A program made the position numbers and the translations under genes. The notes under the pieces were generated by a model. The model worked only from the letters and a program-made list of their open reading frames with translations, ran no database searches and was not told the origin of the DNA. DNA of 64,000 nucleotides, from contig NC_135360.1 in NCBI RefSeq assembly GCF_051622035.1, forward strand, positions 6,820,001-6,884,000, given 5' to 3'. Numbering within the stretch: position 1 is the stretch's first letter; every line of letters starts with the position of its first letter. The DNA comes from Arctopsyche grandis. Its lineage: Eukaryota > Arthropoda > Insecta > Trichoptera > Hydropsychidae. Below, in pieces: positions 38,189-50,500 of this stretch.

Positions 38189-40504
38189 CCTTTCCCTTAC
38201 GGTGCTAAAAAATTACGCGTGCAGCGGTGATGTCGACTCAGTCGTTCTAGAAATTCGTGATTTTAAAGTCTGATAAATATGAATATTTAACCATTTTTCC
38301 TTCTATTCATGACTATAGTAATAGTCCGTATCTATATAAATTAATATATATGTATCAATATTGGTAATATACTGCTAAAAACGATCTAAAAAGCATGAAA
38401 TTGAAGACGCGTGAACGACAATCCCAGAAGGCCGCCCATCTCCAAGTGAGGACGAACACTAGGCCCCCACTCCGCGACTCGCTGATCAGAAATCACGCCA
38501 CATCCGCCAGAATTACGCGAAGATTCAAAACCTATGCGTAAAAATATATTCAATTTTTTCATCAAATAAAATAAAATATGTTTATATGTACTTTTCATGT
38601 ATTTATTTTCACAATAATAATTTTAATACACAAATACATAAATTGATAAAAAAAATGAGAAGTAAACGTAAATAAAAAAAATACAATATTGGGCATAGCT
38701 AATTCCAAACTAAGTTCTCTAATAAATAATTTTCGTCGACTTCTGTTATTCGCCTTCCATTCTGGATATTTCTGCGCCCATAGCAAATATGCATTTAGCG
38801 CAGCTATATCCAGCATCTCCATAAAAACATTTTATCGCCGGTATCTACTGCACCTTTTGTTTTATTATAAAACATTATTATTTCCGGCTTCTTTTCTTCA
38901 TGACTACTCACTTCACTGTCATGAAATTGAGTAGACAATAGCAAAACTGCTTTATTTTTTTTTGGCACATACGAAACTAATGTCTTGGTTGATGTAAAAC
39001 CAAACAAGCTACTGTGTAAAAGTCTATGTTTCGATGGTAAAAATTCTTTAGGAATTTCCCGTTTATTTTTACGTAGGGTACCAGTTAGAGTTAGCCCTTT
39101 ATCTAAAAGGTTATCAGCTAATGCCACCGAAGAAAAAAAGTTGTCCGTTGTTACACCTCTATTGGTGCCATATTGCGGTTGAACTTAATCCATCACTACA
39201 CGATTCCCTTGATTTATCTCTCGGCAATTATTAACCATACCTGTATAAACCTGTATATTTAATATATATGCTGTTGAAGAGTCAGCCGATACCCACATTT
39301 TTATTCCATATCTACCGGGTTTCGACTTCATATACACGCGGAATGGGCAATTGCCTCTATAGGTAGCCAAACGTTCATCCACAGTAATGTTGCAACTTGG
39401 AGAATTATTACGTTTACATTCTTCTACAAATTTATTAAAAATTGTCCTGATAGGTTCTAATTTATCAGACGACACGTGTATTCTTTCTTGTCTGGTTTCT
39501 TTGTCGTCAAAACGAATTTGACTGAATATTGTGATGAACCTATCCCGAGACATAGATGCCGTAAAAAATGGTTGGCAAAAAGCGCTGTCATTAGTCCACA
39601 ATTCATTTAAGCTTAATTTTCGGGTCCTATTTCTGCCAGACGCAAGCATTATTCCAATGAATGCAAGCAATTCTTCTGCCAATATCGGCTCGATAATTTT
39701 CGTGGATGTACGATGTAGCTGACGATTCGTTTGTTCACATATTTCTCTCACCATATTTGAATTTATAAACAAAGAGAACATTTCTCTAATAGTATTTACA
39801 GTAGTGCTACCATTTATAAGTCCTGAATTTTCGGTAACAATATTGCACTCTCTACGTCTTGAGGATGATGGTGGTAATGAATTCCATTGAAATCCATGAT
39901 TCGATGTATACACTTCTTCGTCTTCATTTTCACTGGCCTCTAATTCCGAATCTGTATCTTCCATATCTTCAATAAAATCTTCCGTATCAGTAAAATTATC
40001 ATTTATTTCAAAATCGAGATCGCTATCATATTCCTCTTCATTCATCAAATTTCTTTCAGCTATTTTTTTCAAATATTAAAATTGTCTTTGAAAATATAAA
40101 TATAATATACAACGTAGCATAGCAAATTAAAAAAAAAATAACATTAAATAATTATTACCGTATTTACAATATAATAATCAAGAAACACAAATAAAGTGCT
40201 GGTCCACACGGTACAAAAAGCTCCGAAACGAAAAAAACAACACGCGCGCACCGAGAACGGGACACGACTGAATGAAAAAACGTAATAACACACACTGCAT
40301 TTGCGCATTATGCCCGATTCTTCGATAAAATATTTTTTTCTGTTGCGTCAGATAAATACGTGTATATTATAATAATTCTATCTAATACATTAATGTATTG
40401 CTGAGGAATACCCAAAATATGAACTCTGTATTTAGTATATTTAAAGAGATATTCATACAATTAGAGTAAATGTCGACTATGTTTCTATCACCGGTAAGGA
40501 AAGG
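38189..40504 (-). mobile_element. piggyBac-like transposon, copy 2
   Basis: TTAA at 38185-38188 and 40505-40508; ends as in copy 1 (CCTTTCCCTTACGGTG). 2316 bp, nearly identical to 6767-9075 and free of the 10-bp deletion seen there. Confidence 0.95.
38595..40072 (-). pseudogene. piggyBac transposase, broken (copy 2)
   Basis: The longest intact piece is 40072-39185 (295 residues). It holds the acidic N-terminus and the DDE-fold start with aspartate in ITVDER. A TAA after VVMD stops it. The frame then continues through YGTNRGVTTDNFFSS and KTKGAVDTGDKM, after which a deletion with frame change removes the segment before MLDIAALNAYLLW. The same stop and deletion are in copy 1, so the parent was already disabled. 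Confidence 0.9.
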
Positions 40505-40782
40505 TTAAAATGCATTTAGGCTGTCTGGTTGTATATTTGTGAATTGCTGTTGCAAGTTATAACTTGTAACACCCGAACTGTAATTCGGGGAAATAACGGG
40601 ATACCAGGTATAGTTTCGGTCCGCAGATTACCAAGTGACTCAACTGACAATTTCAAATGACCCATTTGAATTGTATTTTTTTCGTATAATTGTCAAAAAA
40701 ATATATAAATTTTTTAAATATTTTATTTAAGAATATGCATCAGATAAAAAAATGATTTGTTATTTTAGTGACTTAAAGGCAT

Positions 40783-40959
40783 GAAGAAAATTTATTTGCA
40801 AAGGCATCTAATCATCAAATTGAGGATGTAATTCAAAAGATTTTTAATATTGTAAACAAAATGATCTGCACACAGGCTTCTTTGAAAGAAATTGAATCTA
40901 AATATGAAGATATGGTGTTGCATGCTAATATGATGGCTTATTCGAAGCAATGTACTTAA
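40783..40959 (+). other. Coding-like open stretch, unidentified
   Basis: 58 codons plus a stop without an ATG of their own, with coding-like composition (KIFNIVNKMICTQASLKEIE). It could be a last exon or a pseudogene fragment. No partner exon or family recognised. Confidence 0.3.
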
Positions 40960-41227
40960 TCGATTTGTAATACATAGAAATGTATCTTAACGAAATCGAT
41001 ACAAATGATCTCGAACTCAATGATAAACAATGTTTTTTACAAACTTTTTATTAGTTTTTTAAACACTGTTGTTTTTAATAGACATAACTTAACATTAACT
41101 CCAAGGAAATAACTGCACAATGTTGAAAATGTAAGAGGAATGAAAGAGTTTTTATCTCTTAATAAAATTTATCTACTATTCACGAAAATACAATTTTCAA
41201 ATGAAAATACCCTAAACATCGTAATAG

Positions 41228-42768
41228 TCACGTTTTGGTTGATTTTTTTTTGGTATGATTTTCCCCAGTATGAGTTTTACGGTGTTTGACGACATAAACT
41301 TTTCGAGCGAATGATTTTAAACAAATGCTACATTCATATGGTTTTTCCCCGGTATGAGATCTCATATGTGTTGTAAGGTCAGCTTTGTCAAAATATGATT
41401 TGAAACAAATATCACATTTGTGTGGTTTTTCTCCAGTATGGCGTTTTTCGTGGCTTGTAAGATGAGTTTTTTGAGCAAATGATTTCAAACAAATGTTACA
41501 TTGGTATGGCATATCACCAGTATGGTATCTTTCATGCCTGACAAGCATATATTTATGAGAAAATACTTTATAACAAAAATTACATTTGAACATCTTTTCC
41601 CCAGAATGAATTCTTTTATGTGTCTTAAGGCCAGCTTTTTGACTAAAATATTTTAAGCAAATATTACATTGGTGTGATTTTACCCCAGAATGAATTTTAA
41701 TGTGTCTAGTGAGAAAAACTTTTTGAACAAACGATTTCAAACAAATGTCACACTTGTATGGTTTCAATCCAGTATGAGTATTGATGTGTACAATGAGATA
41801 AGTTTTTCTAGTGAATGATTTTAAGCAAATGTCACATTTGTATAGTTTTAATCTAGTATGAGTTTTAATGTGATTAATGAGATACATTCTTTGGGCGAAA
41901 GTTTTCATACAGATATCACATGTATATAGCATATCCCCAGTATGCGTTTTTTTATGTGTCCAGAGGTCAACTGTTTGATTAAACGATTTTAAACAAATAT
42001 CACATTTGAAAAGATTAAGCTGTGTTGCTTTCAGGTCACTCGACGTAATCTTTTCACTGCATTTCTGAAAAAAAAAAAACAAATCTTATAAAATTTCAAT
42101 GGTTGAAGTATCTTCATGGAACTGTTAGAAGTCAGTTTACCAGTGAATTTATATTTCCAATTGAATGGATTTTTAGCTTAGAATCAATTAATGCTGAGGT
42201 ACTCAATTCACATTTATTCATCTCGCCATTAATAGAGGCATTGTAAGCGTTTGGTGGCGAATGAACATCAATTTCATTTTCCCATATTAAATCTTCCAGT
42301 AAAACTTCTTCCGGTTTGATATTTAAACAACTGTTAAGCCTCATCTTCGACATTCCATCACTTCGAAGACAAACTTTTCGAAAGCTGATGAGCAATTCCA
42401 GATTGTTGTTACACGAAAGACATATCGTATCCGGCAATCCGTCATCTTTCTTGACCTGCAAATTAGAGGTTTAGATTAGAATGAATTAAGATATATGCAA
42501 TAAGTACTCAAACAGCCGTACATATAGACGTAAACGTCAATTGGAATTTCGAAATTATAGTTTTGAGTCTTATTAAAAATCATAAAACCATTACCATACA
42601 TTACATACGTGGGGTAAAATGTAAAAGGTAAACGACCTGTATCTGACAGTAGGTCCAAATGCGTTTCGCCAAATGTGGATGAGGATTTACATGGATGGAG
42701 ACGAAAGAGTCTGCTGGAGCAAAACACAAGCATAATCTGCACTGCATTGGAAACTCTTTTAAGTCCAT
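41228..42768 (-). CDS. ZAD zinc-finger protein with nine C2H2 fingers (gene A)
   Basis: Exons 42637-42768, 42141-42455 and 41228-42064, all phase 0, give 427 residues. The N-terminal ZAD (zinc-finger-associated domain) has its Cys pairs in CRLCLCF (exon 1) and ICLSCNNN (exon 2), with the exon break at the usual place in the domain. A linker with EEVLLEDLIWENE follows. Exon 3 codes for nine tandem C2H2 fingers separated by HTG.KPYKC-type linkers (for example YKCDICLKSF). ZAD proteins are insect nuclear DNA-binding factors that dimerise through the ZAD. Related genes B and C lie downstream in window order on the same strand. A dispersed repeat occupies the region just upstream of the start. Confidence 0.93.
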
Positions 42769-42859
42769 TGCCAAAAGGATAAGTGACGACTGTTGACTGG
42801 AAACTGTCAAGTGTAAAATTGACAACTGCTTCAGTTTTTCTCTTCGTGAGATTTGGTCT

Positions 42860-42975
42860 AAAGCTAAGTTTTTACCGAATAGTACAGAGAAATGTAATAT
42901 TAATAGAAGTAGCTTTAGGTGTTATATTGTTGTCAAGTGACATTCTGTCCACGGACAGATCTAAATAATTTTAGC
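42860..42975. repeat. Dispersed repeat with empty MITE site, upstream of ZAD gene A
   Basis: Inverted relative to the repeat at 26440-26800 and without the MITE found there. It lies within 200 bp of the gene A start, so it may supply promoter sequence. Confidence 0.7.
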
Positions 42976-43239
42976 ATCAGTCGTATTTGATGCTTGGTAC
43001 TCGACGTATGTCCGATAAAAACTTCTCTGTTTGTTTATATTACTCGCAAGATGGGCAAGCATCGGTAAAAGTTGCACAATACATTCAAAAACACACAATA
43101 AACAACATGGGATACATTTTTATAAGTAAATTGATCCGATTGTATTCCATGCGATGTAGCGTATTTATAGAGACGTACCGCGTAAAATTGACAACAATTA
43201 TTTATTCGTAAGGGCCCCTCTATTCTTATTACTAGAGGT

Positions 43240-43326
43240 AGGATAGTCACAGTGCTATCCATTGTTCGGCAAACCATTAACAATGCATTTACAACCTTTG
43301 AACAATACACGCCCCCCTCAGGCTCC
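43240..43326. mobile_element. Partial MITE, relative of 22542-22658
   Basis: Reverse complement carries CCTGAGGGGGGCGTGTATTG and TTGTAAATGCATTGTTAATG, matching the left arm and centre of the 22.5 kb copy. The other arm is missing. Confidence 0.6.
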
Positions 43327-44072
43327 AGTGACTACTTATTACATCTCTCTGGTCGCTCGCCTGGGGGGATTCGTTGACTCCGTCCATCTTTTCGATCTTT
43401 CGACGTTCGTTCTAGTAACATTCGATGCAGTGACCTAGACGCATTATGTACATACACAGCTCAATTACCCAAAAAAACGAACACGTTATTAAACTATCAT
43501 TCCTCTATGCTGAAAATCGATTTGTTTTTGATATAGTTCGGGAGATAATGATGCTAATCTTCCACCTGCCAATATTCTCCATATATGTACATATGTATGT
43601 ATAATACATATAGAGCATCACAGTTTGACAGAGGCATTATGCAAACTCACTAATTCATATAATAAAATTATTTTTAATGTCCCATATGAGATCAAACACC
43701 TATGGAAGCCATTTTCTTCCCAACTATCATGGCCGAAAATAAAAAATGATATATTACAAAATAAATTAATTATACATTAGAGAAACCAATGATTTATGAG
43801 ATTTATTATTATGCGAGCGCCTTCAATGGGTTTCCTGAATGTATACATATATATGCTACGCTCTTTTACAACTGTTCTAATTATTTTTGTTTCTTCTAAA
43901 AATATATTACTTGAATCCGAAAATGTTTATTTTTTATTAAGTAATTGTCCTATTTCTCGCAAAGTTCGAGTTTACAGCATCTCGAAATTTGCCGATTTAT
44001 AAAATGTTGCAAATTTGTCCACATATGTCTCTATGATTGTTAATCAATGTTTGTATTGGCTTTGTATTACAA

Positions 44073-44118
44073 GTATTGGCCCTGAATAATATTGTATAAT
44101 ATTATTCAGGGCCAATAC
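44073..44118. repeat. Perfect hairpin, 21-bp arms
   Basis: GTATTGGCCCTGAATAATAT begins the left arm; the right arm is its exact complement after a 4-base GTAT loop. Possibly the core of a small foldback element: weaker pairing (ACAAGTATT with AATACTTGT) continues outside. Confidence 0.75.
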
Positions 44119-44535
44119 ATGAATAATACCTGAATAATAATACTTGTATATTATTTTTGAACATACATAGATGTCGTGTAAAATAAAATAAATGGGTGTA
44201 CACCTGTATAAATAAATAAATTCTTACATAAGGTTTAAAAATTAATTTTAGCGCAGGTTTTACAACGCTGATATATTTTAAATCTGTTTTGTGAATAAAA
44301 ATACAAAGTAAATATAATAAGTCCTAATTTTCTTCAAATATAAAATACATATGTACATACAATTAAGCAAGAACTACATATAAACGAATTATTATATTGA
44401 TAATAACCTATATTTTTAGAAAATGAAATAAATCATTTTTAATACAGGTTTAAACAAAGTGGAAAAATATAAAACTAAAAATGATATGTTCTTGAATATT
44501 TCATTCGCACCGATCGGGAACGAACGATATGCGAA

Positions 44536-47500
44536 TTAATGCAAATCGTATGAAGAATTTGAATCGCCTGATTGCACTGAGTCATTAGAATTTGGTGAAA
44601 GTGAATAAGTCGGAGTAGATGTGAACATTGAAGCGTGCGGTTGTTGTTGGGTTCGTGATTGTGGTTCCGAAGGAGGAGGATAGTTTTTCAATAGTCTCAA
44701 AATTTCAATCTTGGCGTCCAATTTTGTGATATAATCGAGTCGTTTGAGCGACGGGACTAGGGATATGGCGAAGAGCATATCTTCATCATTTAAATTTTGT
44801 GAATGTAGAATGTTGGGCGACGTTTCTTCATCATTTATTCTTTCGATTGCCCGTTTTCGATTTCGGTTGGTCGCCGATAGCTCTCTAATACCATAATTTA
44901 CTTTCTTGTTTCCTTGTCTAGGATTTTGGCAAGCCTCAGAGTTTTCCATTTTTTCTCTTATGTCATTTGGGATAAGTGACTTAGAGACGTTAAGCATAGA
45001 TGGTTTATAAATTGCTTTTTCATTTTCCTGTTTTAGATTTTGGTCAACCCCAGAGTTTTTCGTTTTTTCTCTTATAAAATTTGTGTTCAGTGTTTGTGAG
45101 GTATTGGGCAGAGCTCCATCATTTGACTTTACCTCTTTTATATTTCGATTATCCTCAGAGTTTTTATTTTTTTCTTTTCTGTCATTTGTGTTTATTGATT
45201 GGGAAATATTGGAAGGAACTTCTACATAATTTAATTTTTTATTTCCCTGTTGGAGATTTTGGTCAGTCTCAGAATTTCTCGTATTTTCTCCTATATCATT
45301 TGCGTTTAGTGACTGCGACATGTTAGAACGGGCTTCTTCATTATTTACATTTTCGTTTTCCTGTTCTGTATTTCGTTTAACCCCAGAGTTTTTCATTTTT
45401 TCTCCCCCATCATTTTCATATGGTGACTCTAAGTCGTTGGGCATAATTCCTTCATTATTTTTTTTTTCCATTTCTAGATCAATATTTCTATTAGCCTCGG
45501 AGTTTTTCCTTATTTCTTTTATATCGTTTGCATTTAATAACTGTGAGATGTTGGCCAGAGCATTTACATAGCTTATCTTCCTGTCTACCCATTTTCGATT
45601 TTGGTCAGCCTCGGATATTTTCACTTTATCTTGTATACTTGTGTCAAATTCTTTATATTTTTTGGACGTAATACTTGGAATCAAAAATTGTAATTGCTTG
45701 TAATACACGTATTTTCTCTTTTTTGTTTTTGTTTTTTGCGACCGTATCTCTCTACAAAAACATGATCTCAAGTTCGCCCATTTTTTTTGTATTTCTCGAC
45801 CTGAAATTTTCAAAACATATGTATATAGTTTTACATTTTAGATATACCTGATGAAACCGAATACGTGGATGAGAATTATAACAAGATAAGTTGACATAGA
45901 GGAGAGAGTGAAGAGATTGAGATGACAATAGGTGGGTCACGTGGCTAGAAGAATGGACGAAAGGTGGACAAGGAATTGGTACCCAAGAGAATGTTAGCAT
46001 TCGTGTGAGCGGGTCACTTTTTTCATCATGGCGTCGGGGTCGTACGACATTATTGATATGTATTTAGAAGAAAATGTGTGGTTAAAATATTTTTATAACT
46101 CCAGACAAGGTCCAAGTGAGATAATTAAACAAAGAAGGCTGTGTGGGGAGTTTTCTACGTTGTATGAAACTTTGAGATTAAAAAAGATAAATTCTATGAG
46201 TACACTAGGATGACGGTGACAACTTTTGACTATATACTAAAAAAAATTGAACCACGATTAAAACTGAAATTTTCATCCATCGGATTCTATAACCCCTGCA
46301 GAAAAATTGATAGTGACTATAAGGTAAGTTATAAATAAAACTCATATTTATTTCGATATAACAGATGTATTTAATCAATATACAAGTCACTAGTGTTGGG
46401 CATTGGTATTATTATTAGGAAGGGAATAATATAATTGATTTTGATAAAGAGCACGTTCATTTTCAGTACATGCTTCTAGTAGCCATTCATTAATTTTCCC
46501 ACGAAAACGTAATTTTTGAAGTTCGTTTAATTTCTTCATAGTTGGTAGTATGCTTCTAAGAAATAGAAAATCCTCGTCATTTTTTAGTTTGTCATCTTGT
46601 TGGCTGTCTTTAAAACGTGTTTCCATTAACAATAATTTTTTTTTTTCTATCTCTAACATGGCATCTTTGATAGAACGTTTTCTGATTTTAAAATTTGATG
46701 ATGGTTGAGAACCAGAAGAGCCAGCAGGTGACTGTACATTATAAGATCCCGGGGATGACACAGACTCAATGATATCAGTATCACGTTTTTCAGTTTCATG
46801 ACTACTCTCTGTTTCATTTACGGTTAAATTGCCTGTATATGAAGCAGGGGTTACTTCGTTTTTCATGAATGACATTAAGTTGAAATATTGCCACGTCGAC
46901 TCCGATTTCATTTCCGATTCTGTTCCTGATCTGAGAACTGGTTGCTTCTTTATCTCCTTTCTATACTGGTCTTTCAAGTGTTTCCAGCGTTTTTTTAATG
47001 CATCTTCTGTAAAAAATATAATAATAATAATTACTTTCATTTGATTACAGGTACCTCGCTATAGGAACCTCTTTTCGATCACCGGCGTTTAGTTTTCGAA
47101 TGGGAAAAACAACAATAGCAAACATTGTATATTTAACTTGTTCAGCTATATGGATGGAACTGGTTGATGTACATATGCCACATCCAACCCATAACGACTT
47201 AAGGAAGATAGCAAGTGATTATTACAGACTCTTGCCGTTCCCAATGTGCATTGGTTCTATTGACGGCAAGCACTGCAGGGTGAAATGTCCAGCTAAGTCT
47301 GGTTCTTCATATTTTAACTATAAAAATTATTAAGGTGTTCCAGATGCAAATAAAAAATTTATAGCCATAGAAGTGGGAGGAAAAGGTAAACAAACCGATG
47401 GAGGCACCTATCACTATTCAACTTTAAATATGTTAATGGAGAATGGTCAAGTAGATATTCCTCCACCGGGTTTGGTGCATCCGCTCTAAAATCGCCAGAT

Positions 47501-50500
47501 TAACAGAACGGCAGCTTTAAACGTAATTCTCGTTTTCTCGAATGATAGATTGCACATCAGATGACGAGTAACCTTTCGATGTGCACAAATGCAATTATTA
47601 AAATTGAGTTGGATCTTTCAGGCGAGTTTAATAAGGCAAGATTCGGAACTTATCGAATCTTGCCTTATAAACTCGCCTGAAAGATCCAACTCAATTTTAA
47701 TAATTACCATTTTAATAATTGCATCTGTGCACATCGAAAGGTTACCCGTCATCTGATGTGCAATCTATCATTCGAGAAGATGGGAATTGCATTTAAAGCA
47801 GCCGTCCGTTAATTCTGTCGTTCAATTCGTCTGGCAATTTTAGAGCGGATGCACCGCATCCTCCTCCACCCGATGTGATACCAGGGACAGCTATACGTGT
47901 GCCATTTGTTTTAATAGCTGATGAAGCGTATCCTTTAAAAGAATATATAATGCGACCATTTTCTTCCAGAAATTTGGATATAAAAAGTGAATATTATAAC
48001 AAACGCCTGTCACGTGCACAGAAGTCTATTGAATGTACTTTTGGCATTTTATATGCGAAGTGGCGTATTTTAAATAAAGCGATTGAAACTAACACAGAAA
48101 ATGCTTGCCTCATCATAAAAACTACGTGTTTATTGCATAATATCGTACGTGACCATGAAGGATCTATTGCTATTGACAATAATCTTGCAAACATTCAGAT
48201 CGAAATAGCGTCTAATAACTCCTCAGGTAGGAGAAACAACAGTTCATCACTGATTGCGAGAAACATACGCCAACAATATCCTGACTATTTTTGGGATAAT
48301 AGAATTTAAAGTATTATAAGTAACGTACAATCAATAAATAGAATTATATATAAAATAATTATTTACCTTCAATTCCTAGTTTAAATGATAATTCCTTCCA
48401 CATTTTCTGTTTAATTATCCTATTTTTACATAGGGCATGAGTTGTTGACCACAATTCTGGTTTAATTTGGATTTCTAGAATAATATCTTCGAAAGACATG
48501 GCGCGCACGCTTTCGTCACCGCTGCGAAACACAAAATGGTTTTAACTTGCACGCAACGTTCCGCTTACCGCAAACAAGCACTCGCCGCGACGCTCGGCTG
48601 CCACTCAGGACACTCACGAGTGTTTGCATCTGTTTAAAGGTCTGTTCATACCTAGTCGGCACGAACCGACTTCAGCAGGTATCCGGCCGTACGAAAAGTA
48701 TTCTTTGGTACATTTTGTATGGGTATGTTCATATCAACCGTCACGTTTACGCCACGGCAGGCTTACAGCAGTACCCGACATTTCCTGTTCATACCTTACA
48801 GCAACATCCGTCATCGTATCGTATCCGTCTTTTTGGCCATCGTGGACATATACACGCGAATTACGTGCCATGAGTCTGCCGCTTTGCTGTTTTGGACCAA
48901 TTGAGTCGTCTAGTTCCAAAACCCGGTAAAAGCATTTCACTCATTTGTTGGTAAACGCAGTTTTTCTGCCACAACGTTATTTAGTGGATTTCATTTACAA
49001 AGTTTTATTTTAATGGAAGATATACGATTTAAAGCTATTTTGCAATTCAGTTTTTTGGAAAATTTTTGAGATTAAATGAAATATTAAGACTTGAAAACGA
49101 TTTTGCCGGTGTTTGTTTCCGAGTTGTCCTTTCACGGCGATTCCGTAAATAACAGCAATTACGAAGGAAATGCGGAATGACAGTTGCACCCAGGTGACCG
49201 GCCGAAATGGCCACCATCTTGCCATATGCAGTGTTCTGATTGGCTGTCGGCAGTTTTGCCGTTAATTCGAATAAACAGAGAATTTTTGCCGTTCTTTGGA
49301 ACAAAACAAGATTTTAAATATTTTTTTTTAGTCATTTAACTTAGTTTTAGAATGAATTCAAGTATACAGTATTGTGTGAAAATATTCCTAGAATCGGAAT
49401 ACATTTTTATCTCAGTTTTGACCAAATATGCAGATACCGGGTTTTGGAACTAGACGACTCAATTATCGATAGTGACAGTTGACAGCTGTTCAATCTTTCG
49501 ACATGGTTTTGGCGCTGACAATGACTTTTTGACAATGCTTCTTTAAATTTTGTAGATTTTTTGGTGATTTGTGTTTTTATTTTATCCAGTATTGTTTCAA
49601 ATTGGTATCGGTTCATACGGAAATATTTAAAAAAAATTTGTCCATCATCCACAAGCTCCTTATACAGTGTCCAAAACTCTCCTTCGGTTTTTCTATTTTT
49701 TAACATGGGATGCACATCAAAACCCCTCCGTGCTTTTTTATTGCCTTCTTGAGCTTCTTCTTCCAACAACAACGCGATTATACATCATTTTTCGTTCGAT
49801 AAACGCCGAAACATTTTTGCTGACTTGTATTCTGACGCGTAGCTACGAATGCAAGTGTATGCATTCATATTGTAAGTACTCGACAATACGACGTAAGCAA
49901 TATTGCGCCGTATCGTCATGGCCTGTAATGTATAAGTAAGCCGATTTTGCCTTGCACTCGGCCAAAGTGCTGTAAACGTGACGTGACCGCGACGTGTACG
50001 GAGATATTAATAGAAATGTAATAAAATGACATATTTGAAACGGAGTCGTGCAGTGCTGAAGCCGTGCAGTGCTGTTAAGTATGAACAGACCTTAACACGA
50101 ACGTTGCACGCTCCGCCCCGCCCGACAATTAAGTCGAGCGTGCACTCAGGCCGTACACTAAAAGAATTAAAAAACTAAATGTATGTAAGCTTATTGTAAA
50201 TCATATTAACAATTAGATACAACATACAACTTCTTATTGAATACTTATCTCGCAGATAAAACCGACTGAGGAGATATACAGTGAAATGTCAGATTTGACA
50301 TATTTGGCCAAAAATCAATATATATCGTGTATTACATTACATAAAGCTAGACTAGGGCTGCCATACGTCCCCGTTGACAGGGACATGTCCCAGTTTCGAG
50401 GTCTGTGTCCCGGTGTCCCAGTCCGAGAGTCATTTGTCCCCGTCAATTTCAAAATTTAGACATTTAAAAAAATTATTCAATTATTTTTTAATATCTATCG

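Larger units (their letters stand above)
42976..44535. other. Intergenic with MITE remnant and hairpin
   Basis: No gene seen. A reverse partial copy of the GGACCCTGAGGGGG MITE lies at 43240-43326 and a perfect hairpin at 44073-44118. The rest is AT-rich. Confidence 0.5.

Noticed and set aside
44073-44118. microRNA precursor
   Set aside because: The arms are too short and perfectly paired with a 4-base loop; a typical precursor is longer with mismatches.
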